Origin: Pseudomonas sp. B21-028
GTDB taxonomy: Bacteria; Pseudomonadota; Gammaproteobacteria; Pseudomonadales; Pseudomonadaceae
Assembly (NCBI RefSeq): GCF_024749045.1
Contig: NZ_CP087184.1
Location: forward strand, 5,208,001 to 5,272,000
Direction: 5' to 3'
DNA length: 64,000 nucleotides
A program made the translations under genes and the position numbers. Positions 45,473 through 54,686 of the stretch are shown piece by piece; within the stretch, counting starts at the first letter, position 1, and each line of letters starts with the position of its first letter. Below the pieces are notes generated by a model. The model was not told the origin of the DNA and made no database searches. It saw only the letters and a program-made list of their open reading frames with translations.

Positions 45473-45832
45473 TCAAGCCCGTAGCTCCACCCGATCCAGC
45501 GCCTTGTCCGCCAACAGCGCGCCCAACTCAATCATCTGCGCCACCCCCAGCGCCACATGCCGCCGCGAGCCGTCAAGATCGAAGGCCAGGTCGCTGAGCA
45601 TGGCATTGGCCGAAGCCAGGGTTTCGCTGAGGTTGGCTAGCAGGACTTCGGTGTCGACGCTGTCTGCCACGATGAACAGCTGCGATGTGGGTTCGGGGGC
45701 TGGGTCGCTGTCGTCAGGCTTGAGGTAGTAGTCCAGCGCACGGTCGCCGGCCTCCTGGAGTTTTTCGGGGACGTAGTCACCGTAGGGGAAGGTGGAGGTG
45801 GGTTTTGGAGGGTTTGGGGTTTCTTTGATCAT
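45473..45832 (-). CDS. DUF6124 small acidic protein
   Basis: 119 residues from MIKETPNPP, with GGAG six bases upstream. The layout is that of a Pseudomonas-specific family: a Pro-rich N-terminus, RALDYYL, FIVADSVDTEVLLANLSETL and a C-terminal helix ending LLADKALDRVELRA. No signal peptide or membrane helix. Function is unknown; many copies occur in fluorescent pseudomonads as single genes. Confidence 0.75.
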   Translation of the reverse strand: MIKETPNPPKPTSTFPYGDYVPEKLQEAGDRALDYYLKPDDSDPAPEPTSQLFIVADSVDTEVLLANLSETLASANAMLSDLAFDLDGSRRHVALGVAQMIELGALLADKALDRVELRA

Positions 45833-46186
45833 GTGCAGCTCCTGATTCGGTGGAGCTACCAACCTTCTGCGGTCAAACAAAAAGTGGCAGCTGTACGCGG
45901 GTTGACCGACCGGGAATCAGGAATCCGGCACGTCCGAAGACGTCCCACGCACAGCCGCCGCGACACGATACCTCAGACGAAAGAAAAACGCCTGAACTAG
46001 GTCTTGGAACGCTGGCGCGTCTAGATTCTCGGACGGTCAAATCCGGTCGCTGAATTGGCAGCGACACCCACAGGCTAGAGCCACCGTTTCCGAGGGACAA
46101 CCTTAAAAACTTGTCGGAAACTTCGGTGCGTCTGACAGACCGCGCGATAGATCGCTGATGATTTCAATCGCCTGCAAATGCCAGTA
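45833..46186. other. Gene-free stretch
   Basis: 354 bp between the DUF6124 start and the palindromic element. It must contain the DUF6124 promoter. I see no other gene, terminator or repeat in it. Confidence 0.4.
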
Positions 46187-47040
46187 GGTGTGTATATCCA
46201 TTTCTTCGGTAACGGCCACTAAGGGTTCCGCCCTTACGGCGGGTCACTTTTGGAAGAGCGCCAAAAGTAACCAAAAGCGCTTTGCCCCACCACTGGGCAC
46301 CTCGCCAAGGCGAGGTGTTCCCTCACTCCGGCGTTGCTCCGTGGGCCCGCCGCGAAGGGCCATCCATGGCCCAGCGCGGCTAATCCGGCATCCATGCCGG
46401 ATTGCCCACTACGCAACGCCTGCGTTCGGCCCTTGTGGTTTACGGGGCGTCTAAGATCAAGATCAAAAGCAAAAGCAAAAGCAAAAGCGAGGCGGCCTAG
46501 TGGCCGGCCTGACTTTTCCGGCTGTACCTGAATCCACTTGTGGGAGCAAAGCTTGCTCGCGAAGGCGACCTATCTTTTTCCGCTGTCCCCGATCAATTGT
46601 GGGAGCGAGCCTGCTCGCGATAGCGGTGGGCCAGTTTGAAAAGTGCTGCATGAACCGACGCCATCGCGAGCAGGCTCGCTCCCACAGGGGAACGCGTGCG
46701 CTCAAAAAGCAGGTCGGCGGCAAGGCCGCCTTGCTTTTGCTTTTGCTTTGCTTTGCTTTGCTTTTGCTTTTGATCTTCACGCCCCGTTAACCACGCTGGC
46801 CGAACGCAGGTATTGCGTAGTGGGCAACCCGGCATGGATGCCGGGTTAGCCGCTCTGGGCCATGGATGGCCCTTCGCGGCGGGCCCACGGAGCAATGCCG
46901 GAGTGAGGGCACACCGAGCCTAGGCGAGGTGCCGAGTGGTGGGGCACAGACCTTTGGTTACTTTGGGGCGTTTGCCAAAGTAACCCGCCGTAAGGGCGGA
47001 ATCACCAGTGGCCGTTACCGCAGCAACGGATATACACACC
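46187..47040. repeat. 854-bp palindromic element with inverted arms of about 290 bp
   Basis: The ends are exact 13-bp inverted repeats (GGTGTGTATATCC at 46187-46199, inverse at 47028-47040). The arms run inward for about 290 bp with partial mismatch: the CCGCCCTTACGGCGGGT hairpin, the CACCTCGCC block, GGGCCCGCCGCGAAGGGCCA and the GATCAAAAGCAAAAGC run are all mirrored. No transposase frame lies between the arms; the core holds REPs and A/G-rich runs. Confidence 0.75.
46539..46686. repeat. REP cluster in the core of the palindromic element
   Basis: One TGTGGGAGCAAAGCTTGCTC copy, then a TGTGGGAGCGAGCCTGCTCG copy and its inverse partner (CGCGAGCAGGCTCGCTCCCA). Confidence 0.8.
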
Positions 47041-47170
47041 ACACCTCAACCCAACCGCCGGTCGGCATAAAAAATAAATCCAACCAGCCCCCATCACCAA
47101 AGCGCAAATACCACTTCCCCCAAAGCCCCCCTTAGCAGCTACGGTCCTCTTCCACCAAAACGACCAAAAA

Positions 47171-47262
47171 TAATACCACTTGAAATCCACTCCCAAAAAT
47201 CCCCCCGACAATCCCAGAAACCCAAAGGCCATCCACATTGACGTGGTATTCAAGTGGTATTA
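47171..47262. promoter_or_regulatory. Probable NagR operators
   Basis: TAATACCACTTGAA at 47171-47184 is repeated exactly in inverse as TTCAAGTGGTATTA at 47249-47262. The right site is preceded by a further GTGGTATT (47243-47250). GntR/HutC-family NagR proteins bind TGGT..ACCA-type half-sites. The pair lies 54-145 bp before the nagR start, so autoregulation and control of the nag operon are likely. Confidence 0.6.
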
Positions 47263-47315
47263 ATTTCCACCCCATCACCGAGCGACAACACCCCAACAAC
47301 CGCATCGGACACCCC

Positions 47316-48047
47316 ATGAACGACATCCAGGCCCTACGCCCCGACGACACCCAAGCCACACCGCTGTACCTGCAACTGGCCCGCAACCTGGAAGCCGCGA
47401 TCCACGCCGGCCAATGGAAAGCCGAACAAGCCATGCCGTCCGAACGCAGCTTGAGCGAACAACTCGGCATTTCCCGGGTCACCGCCCGCAAGGCACTGGA
47501 AGTGTTGTTCGAACAAGGCCTGATCCGCCGCAACCAAGGCTCGGGCACGTTCATCACCCCGCGCCTGGAACAACCGCTGTCACGCCTCAGCGGCTTCAGC
47601 GAAATGCTGCGGCTCAAGGGTTTCGTGCCCGGTTCCCAGTGGCTCGAACGGGAGATCACCCCGCCGACCCACGAAGAGCTGATCCGCCTGGGCCTGTCGC
47701 CCACCGACAAGGTCGCGCGGCTCAAGCGCCTGCGCAAGGCCGACGACACGGTCATGGCCATCGAGATGAGCACCCTGCCCGCCGCCATCATCCCCAAGCC
47801 CCAGGCCATTGGCGCTTCGCTCTACGAATTTCTCGACAGCATCGGCAAACCGGTGGTGCGCGCCCTGCAGCACATCCAGGCGATCAATGCCTCGGACGAG
47901 TTCGCCGCCCTGGTGGGCATCGCCCCGGGCACCGCCATGTTGCTGATGACCCGGGTCGGCTACCTGGAGGACAACACGCCCATCGAAGTCACCGACACCT
48001 ATTGCCGCAACGATTACTACGACTTTGTCGCCGAGCTCCGGCGCTAG
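47316..48047 (+). CDS. nagR: GntR/HutC-family regulator of GlcNAc use
   Basis: 243 residues from MNDIQALRPDD; the frame opens earlier through the operator region, which is unlikely to be coding. N-terminal winged helix (about 15-85) with PLYLQLARNLEAAI, MPSERSLSEQLGISRVTARKAL and NQGSGTFI, then a UTRA ligand-binding domain (about 100-240) ending ITYCRNDYYDF-like TDTYCRNDYYDFV. It probably senses GlcNAc-6-P or GlcN-6-P. It is first in the nag gene series. Confidence 0.9.
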   Translation: MNDIQALRPDDTQATPLYLQLARNLEAAIHAGQWKAEQAMPSERSLSEQLGISRVTARKALEVLFEQGLIRRNQGSGTFITPRLEQPLSRLSGFSEMLRLKGFVPGSQWLEREITPPTHEELIRLGLSPTDKVARLKRLRKADDTVMAIEMSTLPAAIIPKPQAIGASLYEFLDSIGKPVVRALQHIQAINASDEFAALVGIAPGTAMLLMTRVGYLEDNTPIEVTDTYCRNDYYDFVAELRR

Positions 48048-48077
48048 CGCTGCCTCCCCAGACATCAGAGACTGCCC

Positions 48078-49184
48078 ATGTCCGAAGACAACATCCTCAC
48101 CGCCCATGGCTGGGTTCGCGGCCGCCTGATCCACGCCCACGGCAAGGTCGTGTCCGTCGAAGGCCAGCCTTGCGATCCGGCCGACAACGACCTGCCCTAC
48201 CTGCTGCCCGGCTTCATCGACCTGCATGTCCACGGCGGTGGCGGCAAGGACATCATGGAAGGCGCCCCGGCGTTCGACACCATTGCCCGCACCCATGTGC
48301 GCTTTGGCACCACGTCGCTGCTGGCGACCACCATGACCGCACCGGGCGAAGAGATCACCCGTGTGCTCAAGGCCCTGGGCGAGTTCTGTGAACAACGGCG
48401 CAGCGGCAGCGCCCGGATGCTCGGCGTGCATCTGGAAGGCCCCTACATCAACCCCGGCAAACTCGGCGCGCAACCGAACTTCGCTCACACCGCGTTGATG
48501 GTCGAAGTGGAGGCCTATCTGGCCCTGGCGCCGATCCGGGTGATCACTATCGCCCCGGAGATCGCCGGCCACGATGAGCTGATCCGCGCCCTCAGCGCCC
48601 GAGGCGTGCGTATGCAGATCGGCCACACCCTGGGCAGCTACGAAGAAGGCGTCGCCGCGCTGGCCGCCGGCGCCAGCAGTTTCACCCATCTGTACAACGC
48701 CATGAGCCCGCTGCATCACCGCGAGCCGGGGATTGTCGGCGCGGCGCTGGCCCACGCCCGCTATGCCGAGCTGATCCCGGACCTGCTGCATGTGCACCCC
48801 GGCGCCATGCGCGTGGCCTTGCGCTCGATCCCGTGCCTGTATTGCGTCACCGATTCCACCGCCGCCGCGGGCATGCCCGACGGCGAGTACAAGCTGGGCA
48901 GCCACACCGTGACCAAATGCCTGGGCGGCGTGCGGCTGGCCGATGGCACCCTGGCCGGCAGCACCCTGACCATGGACCAGGCCTTGCGCAACCTGGTGAA
49001 AATCGGCCTGCCCATCGCTGAAGCCTCGCAGCGCCTCTCCCAGTTTCCCGCCGACTACCTCGGCCTGCCCGAGCGCGGACGCCTGCAACCCGGTGCCTGG
49101 GCCGACTGCGTGCGCTTTGACCGTTCCCTGACCCTGACCGACGTGATGGTCGAAGGAGAAGCCATTGACTTCCAAAATGCTTGA
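48078..49184 (+). CDS. nagA: N-acetylglucosamine-6-phosphate deacetylase
   Basis: 368 residues. Amidohydrolase barrel with metal ligands in LPGFIDLHVHGGGG (HxH), the conserved HLEGPYINPGKLGAQ, GHTLGSYEEG, FTHLYNAMSP, and the catalytic Asp in TDSTAAAGMPDGEY. It makes glucosamine-6-P and acetate from GlcNAc-6-P in the cytoplasm. Its 3' end overlaps the SIS-domain gene by 20 bp, and AAGGAG for that gene lies within nagA. Confidence 0.95.
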   Translation: MSEDNILTAHGWVRGRLIHAHGKVVSVEGQPCDPADNDLPYLLPGFIDLHVHGGGGKDIMEGAPAFDTIARTHVRFGTTSLLATTMTAPGEEITRVLKALGEFCEQRRSGSARMLGVHLEGPYINPGKLGAQPNFAHTALMVEVEAYLALAPIRVITIAPEIAGHDELIRALSARGVRMQIGHTLGSYEEGVAALAAGASSFTHLYNAMSPLHHREPGIVGAALAHARYAELIPDLLHVHPGAMRVALRSIPCLYCVTDSTAAAGMPDGEYKLGSHTVTKCLGGVRLADGTLAGSTLTMDQALRNLVKIGLPIAEASQRLSQFPADYLGLPERGRLQPGAWADCVRFDRSLTLTDVMVEGEAIDFQNA

Positions 49185-50187
49185 AGAAGCCCTCGCCGCC
49201 TGCGAAGCCGTCGAACGCCAGTTGCAGCAACTGGACCCGGCCCTGCAGGAAATCGCCGGACGCCTGCGCCGTCAGCCGCCGCAAGTGGCGATGACCATTG
49301 CCCGTGGCAGTTCCGACCACGCCGCCAGCTACTTCGCCTACCTGACCATGCAGCAACTGGGTTTGCCGGTGGCGTCGTTGCCGATGTCGGTGGTGACCAT
49401 GCAGCAAGCGCCGCTCAAGGTCAGCGGCCAGGTAGCATTCGGTTTTTCCCAGTCGGGACAGAGCCCGGACCTGGTGAACAGCCTGCGCCTGTTGCGCAAG
49501 CGCGGGGCCTTGAGCGTGGCCTTGGTCAACGCGCTCGACTCGCCCCTGGAAGCTGCCTGTGAGTTCAGCGTGCCGCTGTGCGCCGGTGTCGAAAGCAGCG
49601 TCGCCGCCACCAAGAGTTTCATCGCCACCCTCAGCGCCAGCGCACGGTTGGTGGCCCACTGGAAAGACGACGCTGAATTGCTGGAAGCCGGCAGCGCCCT
49701 GCCCGAAGGCTTGCGCGAGGCCGCCCGCCAGGATTGGAGCGCCGCCGTCGAGGCCCTGCGCACTTGCCAGCGGTTGATGGTGATCGGCCGTGGCGCCGGG
49801 TTCGCCATCGCCCAGGAAGCGGCGCTCAAGTTCAAGGAAACCTCGGCGATCCAGGCCGAAGCTTTCAGCAGCGCCGAGGTGCGCCACGGGCCGATGGCGC
49901 TGATCGATGAGAACTACCCACTGCTGGTCTTCGCCCCTCGCGGTGCCGAGCAGGCCGGCGTGTTGAGCCTGGCCGCCGACATGCGTCAGCGCGGCGCCCG
50001 GGTCTTACTGGCGGCGCCCGATGACATCGCCGAACGCGACCTGACCCTGACCCGCGCCGAACACCCGGCCCTGGACCCGATCCTGGCGATCCAGAGCTTT
50101 TACGGGATGGCCGCCCAGCTCTCCGTGGCCCGCGGCCTGAACCCCGACCAACCGCGGCACCTGAGCAAAGTCACCCGTACGCACTGA
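49165..50187 (+). CDS. SIS-domain glucosamine-6-phosphate deaminase (NagB-II type)
   Basis: 340 residues from a TTG start, favoured because GGAG lies six bases before it; the next ATG at 49177 is 18 bases from the same site. Two SIS domains (about 35-165 and 195-330) with ARGSSDHAASYF, FSQSGQSPDLV and ESSVAATKSFIATL, as in the isomerase half of GlmS. In Pseudomonas and Shewanella nag clusters such a protein replaces the usual NagB and makes fructose-6-P and ammonia. It overlaps nagA and precedes nagF by 26 bp. Confidence 0.88.
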   Translation: MTSKMLEEALAACEAVERQLQQLDPALQEIAGRLRRQPPQVAMTIARGSSDHAASYFAYLTMQQLGLPVASLPMSVVTMQQAPLKVSGQVAFGFSQSGQSPDLVNSLRLLRKRGALSVALVNALDSPLEAACEFSVPLCAGVESSVAATKSFIATLSASARLVAHWKDDAELLEAGSALPEGLREAARQDWSAAVEALRTCQRLMVIGRGAGFAIAQEAALKFKETSAIQAEAFSSAEVRHGPMALIDENYPLLVFAPRGAEQAGVLSLAADMRQRGARVLLAAPDDIAERDLTLTRAEHPALDPILAIQSFYGMAAQLSVARGLNPDQPRHLSKVTRTH

Positions 50188-50213
50188 CTAACGAAGCCTG
50201 ATGAGAGCGCGCC

Positions 50214-52727
50214 ATGCCCAACAATAATAAAGAGTTGACCCTCAGCGCCCCGCTCAGCGGCCCGGTGCTCACCCTCGCCAACGTGCCGGACGCCGTGTTC
50301 GCCAGCGGCGCCATGGGCGACGGGATCGCCATCGATCCGCTGAACGACACCCTCTACGCGCCCTGTGACGGCGAAGTGATCCATGTCGCCCGCACCAACC
50401 ACGCCGTGACCCTGCGGGCCGACAATGGCGCCGAACTGCTGCTGCACCTGGGGCTGGACACCGTCGAGCTGCGTGGCGACGGGTTTTCCATGCTGGTCAA
50501 GGAAGGCGCACGGGTCAGCAACGGCCAGCCCTTGCTGCGTTATGACGTGGACAAAGTGGCGCGGCACTGCAAGAGCCTGGTCAGCCTGTTGGTCATCACC
50601 AACGGTGAGCATTTCCAGGCGCGCCCCGTCACCCTCAAGGGCGTAAAGGTCGGCGAGCCGCTGCTGCATATCGTCGCCGTGGCGACCGGCTCGTCAACGG
50701 ACGAACATCAGGACGTCGGCATCGAGGTCTTCGGCCAGATCCGCATCGCCCATCGCGGCGGTCTGCACGCGCGGCCGGCGGCATTGATACGCCAGACCGC
50801 CCAGAGCTTCAAGAGTCGCTCGCAGCTGCATTTCGGCGGCAAGTCGGCCTCCTGCGACAGCCTGATGGGGATGATGGGCCTTGCAATCACCGAGCAGGCA
50901 GAAGTGCAGGTGAGCTGCCGTGGCAACGATGCCGAAGCGGCGCTGCAAGCGTTACTGACAACCTTGTCCACCGCTCTCTCCGAAGAACCCCACGCCGCAG
51001 CGCCTGTGCTCAAACCACATGGCCGTCCAGCCGAAGACGGCGTGCTGCACGGCGTGTGCGCCGCCCCGGGACTGGTGGCCGGACCGCTGGTTCGGCTGAA
51101 TGGCATTCAGTTGCCGGAGGATGCGGGCGGCCAAGACGTCGAGGATCAGCGCCAGCAACTGAGCCATGCCCTGGCCCACGTCAGCCGTGACATCCACCTG
51201 ACCCTGGACAACGCCAGGGCCCGGCGTAACCACGACGAAGAAGCGATTTTCAGCGCCCATCTGGCGCTGCTGGAAGACCCGATCCTGCTGGACGCCGCCC
51301 ACCTCTGCATCGATCAGGGCAGCGCCGCTACCCACGCCTGGAGCCAGTCCATCGACGTGCAATGCCGGGTGCTGGAGCAATTGGGCAGCACGCTGCTGGC
51401 CGAGCGCGCCAACGACCTGCGTGACCTGCGCCAGCGGGTCCTGCGGGCACTGCTGGGGGAAGCCTGGCAATTCGACGTGCCGGCGGACGCGATTGTCGCC
51501 GCCCAGGAACTGACCCCGTCGGACCTGCTGCAACTCAGCGCCCAAGGCGTGGCCGGCGTGTGCATGGCCGAGGGTGGCGCCACTTCCCACGTGGCTATCC
51601 TGGCCCGAGGCAAAGGTATCCCGTGCCTGGTGGCGCTGGGCGCTGCATTGTTGGAACAGGAACAAGGCCAGTCAGTGGTACTGGACGCCGACGAAGGCCG
51701 TCTCGAACTGCGACCCACCGCCGAGCGCCTGACCCAGGTGCAACAGGCTCACGCCCAGCGAGCCGCCCGTCGCGCTCAACAACACGCCCTCGCCCACACA
51801 CCGGCCCGAACCGTTGACGGGGTGACTGTCGAAGTGGCGGCCAACGTCGCCTCCAGCGCCGACGCGGCCGAGGCCCTGGCTAACGGCGCCGACGGCGTGG
51901 GACTGTTGCGCACCGAATTCCTCTTCGTCGACCGCCACACAGCCCCGGACGAAGCAGAACAGCGCCAAAGCTATCAAGCCGTGCTCGACGCCATGGGCGA
52001 CAAGCCGGTGATCATCCGCACCATCGATGTCGGCGGCGACAAACAACTGGACTACCTGCCGCTGCCAAGCGAAGCCAACCCGGTGCTGGGCCTGCGGGGT
52101 ATTCGCCTGGCCCAGGTGCGCCCGGAGTTGCTCGACCAGCAATTGCGAGCCTTGCTGCAAACCCGTCCGCTGCACCGCTGCCGGATCCTGTTGCCGATGG
52201 TCACCGAAGTCGACGAACTGCTGCACATCCGCCGACGCCTGGATGCCTTGGCCAACGAGTTGGGCCTGAGCGAACGTCCGCAACTGGGGGTGATGATCGA
52301 AGTGCCGGCGGCCGCCTTGCTGGCCGAACAACTGGCCGAGCACGCGGATTTCCTGTCCATCGGCACCAACGACCTCTCACAGTACACCCTCGCCATGGAC
52401 CGCGACCACGCCGGCCTCGCCGCCCGGGTCGATGCCCTGCACCCGGCACTGCTGCGGCTGATCGCCCAGGCCTGCGCCGGCGCGGCCCGGCATCGGCGCT
52501 GGATCGGCGTGTGCGGCGCCCTGGCCTCCGATCCGTTGGCGACCCCGGTGCTGGTGGGGCTGGGCGTGCGCGAACTGTCGGTCAGCCCGGCGCAGATCGG
52601 CGAGATCAAGGCGCGAGTGCGCGACCTCGATACCGTCAAGTGCGCCTGTCTCAGCGCCGAATTGCTGAATCTGGGCAGTGCCGCTGCGGTGCGCCAGGCC
52701 TGTCATCAACACTGGCCCCTGGGCTGA
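50214..52727 (+). CDS. nagF: PTS fusion protein EIIA-HPr-EI for GlcNAc
   Basis: 837 residues in three parts. EIIA of the glucose type (about 10-155) with the phospho-His in LLLHLGLDTV (H78). HPr (about 170-260) with HRGGLHARPAAL (H185). Enzyme I (about 275-830) with GGATSHVAILARGKGIP, NVASSADAAEALANGADGVGLLRTEF and GTNDLSQYT. It takes phosphate from PEP and passes it to NagE. The fused arrangement is known in Pseudomonas GlcNAc and fructose systems. It is 31 bp before nagE. Confidence 0.94.
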   Translation: MPNNNKELTLSAPLSGPVLTLANVPDAVFASGAMGDGIAIDPLNDTLYAPCDGEVIHVARTNHAVTLRADNGAELLLHLGLDTVELRGDGFSMLVKEGARVSNGQPLLRYDVDKVARHCKSLVSLLVITNGEHFQARPVTLKGVKVGEPLLHIVAVATGSSTDEHQDVGIEVFGQIRIAHRGGLHARPAALIRQTAQSFKSRSQLHFGGKSASCDSLMGMMGLAITEQAEVQVSCRGNDAEAALQALLTTLSTALSEEPHAAAPVLKPHGRPAEDGVLHGVCAAPGLVAGPLVRLNGIQLPEDAGGQDVEDQRQQLSHALAHVSRDIHLTLDNARARRNHDEEAIFSAHLALLEDPILLDAAHLCIDQGSAATHAWSQSIDVQCRVLEQLGSTLLAERANDLRDLRQRVLRALLGEAWQFDVPADAIVAAQELTPSDLLQLSAQGVAGVCMAEGGATSHVAILARGKGIPCLVALGAALLEQEQGQSVVLDADEGRLELRPTAERLTQVQQAHAQRAARRAQQHALAHTPARTVDGVTVEVAANVASSADAAEALANGADGVGLLRTEFLFVDRHTAPDEAEQRQSYQAVLDAMGDKPVIIRTIDVGGDKQLDYLPLPSEANPVLGLRGIRLAQVRPELLDQQLRALLQTRPLHRCRILLPMVTEVDELLHIRRRLDALANELGLSERPQLGVMIEVPAAALLAEQLAEHADFLSIGTNDLSQYTLAMDRDHAGLAARVDALHPALLRLIAQACAGAARHRRWIGVCGALASDPLATPVLVGLGVRELSVSPAQIGEIKARVRDLDTVKCACLSAELLNLGSAAAVRQACHQHWPLG

Positions 52728-52758
52728 GTACGTCGAAGAACAATAAGGGAGAACCGCC

Positions 52759-54471
52759 ATGTACCAGCATTTCATCGAAGGACTGCAACGTCTCGGCCGG
52801 GCACTGATGCTGCCCATCGCGATCCTGCCGATCGCCGGCCTGTTGCTGCGCCTGGGCGACACCGATCTTTTGAACATCGCCATCATCCACGATGCCGGGC
52901 AAGCGATCTTCGCCAACCTGGCGATGATCTTCGCCATCGGCATCGCCGTGGGTTTCGCCCGGGACAATAACGGTACGGCGGGGTTGGCCGGGGCCATCGG
53001 CTACCTGGTGATGATCGCCACGCTGAAGGTGCTCGACGCCAGCATCAACATGGGCATGCTCGCCGGGATCATCAGCGGCCTGCTCGCGGGGGCACTGTAC
53101 AACCGATTCAAGGACATCAAGCTGCCGGAGTACCTGGCGTTCTTTGGCGGCCGGCGCTTCGTGCCGATCGTCACCGGCTTCAGCGCTGTGGGCCTGGGGC
53201 TGGTGTTCGGCCTGATCTGGCCGCCGATCCAGCAAGGCATCAACAGCTTCGGCGCGCTGTTGATGGAAAGCGGCAGCCTGGGTGCATTCGTGTTCGGGGT
53301 GTTCAACCGACTGCTGATCGTCACCGGCCTGCACCATATCCTCAACAACATGGCCTGGTTCATCTTCGGCAGCTTCACCGACCCGCACACCGGTGCGGTG
53401 GTGACCGGCGACCTGACCCGCTATTTTGCCGGCGACCCCAACGGCGGCCAGTTCATGACCGGCATGTTCCCGGTGATGCTCTTCGGCCTGCCCGCCGCCT
53501 GCCTGGCGATGTACCGCAACGCCCTGCCCCAGCGGCGCAAAGTCATGGGCGGGATCCTGTTGTCCATGGCGCTGACCTCGTTTCTCACCGGGGTCACCGA
53601 GCCGGTGGAGTTCGCCTTCATGTTCCTCGCGCCGTTGCTGTTCCTGTTGCATGCCTTGCTCACCGGGCTGTCGATGGCCATCACCGACTGGCTGAACATT
53701 CGCCTGGGCTTTACCTTCTCCGGCGGCTTCATCGACATGGTCCTGGGCTGGGGCAAATCGAACAACGGCTGGCTGGTGGTGCCGGTGGGCCTGGCCTACG
53801 CGGTGATCTACTACACCGTGTTCGACTTCTGCATCCGCCGCTTCGACCTGAAGACTCCCGGTCGTGAAGACGTCCCGACCGCCGACAAACCGGTGATTGC
53901 CCAGAATGAGCGAGCCGGGGCCTACATCGCGGCACTCGGCGGCGCCGGCAACCTGATCACCGTCGGCGCCTGCACTACGCGGCTGCGACTGGACATGGTC
54001 GATCGCAGCAAGGCCTCCGATGCCCAACTCAAGGCCTTGGGCGCCATGGCCGTGGTGCGTCCCGGCAACGGCGGCAGCCTGCAGGTGGTGGTGGGGCCAA
54101 TGGCCGACAGCATTGCCGATGAAATCCGCCTGGCCTTGCCAGTGACCGGCTCAGTCGACAGGCCGGAGTGTGAACCGGTGCAGGTCGAGTCAGCCACCCT
54201 CAGCACCGAACAGGTCGGCCAATGGCTGGACGCACTGGGCGGCAAGGACAATGTGCTGGCCTTGGAATGCGTCGCCCAGACGCGGCTGCGGGTGCAGCTC
54301 GAAGATGCCCGGCGGTTATCCGAGGCGGATCTGAAAGTGCTGGGCTGCCAGGGTGTCAGCCAGATGGACGGCGGCATCTGGCATGTGCTGGTGGGTGATC
54401 GGGCCGGTGCAATGAGTGACGCGCTGAGGGCAACGCTGAACCATCGGAACACCTGTGCGAACCCCCTCTAG
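52759..54471 (+). CDS. nagE: PTS N-acetylglucosamine transporter EIICB with extra EIIB-like domain
   Basis: 570 residues. EIIC (about 1-370) with about ten membrane helices, LGRALMLPIAILPIAGLLLR and the GITEPVEF-like GVTEPVEFAFMF loop. A first EIIB (about 385-465) has the phospho-Cys in GACTTRLRL. A second EIIB-like domain (about 485-565) has CVAQTRLRV, where Cys is shifted by two residues and the Cys position itself is not kept, so it is probably not phosphorylated. It imports and phosphorylates GlcNAc. AAGGGAGAA precedes the ATG. Confidence 0.92.
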   Translation: MYQHFIEGLQRLGRALMLPIAILPIAGLLLRLGDTDLLNIAIIHDAGQAIFANLAMIFAIGIAVGFARDNNGTAGLAGAIGYLVMIATLKVLDASINMGMLAGIISGLLAGALYNRFKDIKLPEYLAFFGGRRFVPIVTGFSAVGLGLVFGLIWPPIQQGINSFGALLMESGSLGAFVFGVFNRLLIVTGLHHILNNMAWFIFGSFTDPHTGAVVTGDLTRYFAGDPNGGQFMTGMFPVMLFGLPAACLAMYRNALPQRRKVMGGILLSMALTSFLTGVTEPVEFAFMFLAPLLFLLHALLTGLSMAITDWLNIRLGFTFSGGFIDMVLGWGKSNNGWLVVPVGLAYAVIYYTVFDFCIRRFDLKTPGREDVPTADKPVIAQNERAGAYIAALGGAGNLITVGACTTRLRLDMVDRSKASDAQLKALGAMAVVRPGNGGSLQVVVGPMADSIADEIRLALPVTGSVDRPECEPVQVESATLSTEQVGQWLDALGGKDNVLALECVAQTRLRVQLEDARRLSEADLKVLGCQGVSQMDGGIWHVLVGDRAGAMSDALRATLNHRNTCANPL

Positions 54472-54636
54472 CGGCGTCCGCTGGAGTAGCTTGTTACAAA
54501 ATTGGATCCAAAAAGACAGCTGACAAACCCGCCGTCGCCTATTCTCTGGACTCACGCGGTGGACCGAGGCGCGCCCCAGCGGCGCCCTCCTGCCGCAATC
54601 GATCACCCACCCTGTCAGATCGAAGAATAGGCAGTC

Positions 54637-54675
54637 ATGACGTATGTGATTCGACTGGCTCCTCGTTCCAGCTGA
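54637..54675 (+). CDS. Possible 12-codon leader peptide before the ART-like gene
   Basis: ATG to TGA gives MTYVIRLAPRSS. AGG lies seven bases before the ATG. The TGA overlaps the GAGG ribosome-binding site of the next gene (54674-54677), so reading this frame would affect initiation there. It is too short to judge by coding statistics. Confidence 0.25.
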   Translation: MTYVIRLAPRSS

Positions 54676-54686
54676 GGCATCCAATC

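Noticed and set aside
46187..47040. An insertion sequence
   Set aside because: The inverted ends look IS-like, but no transposase frame of useful length lies inside. It is listed as a repeat element.
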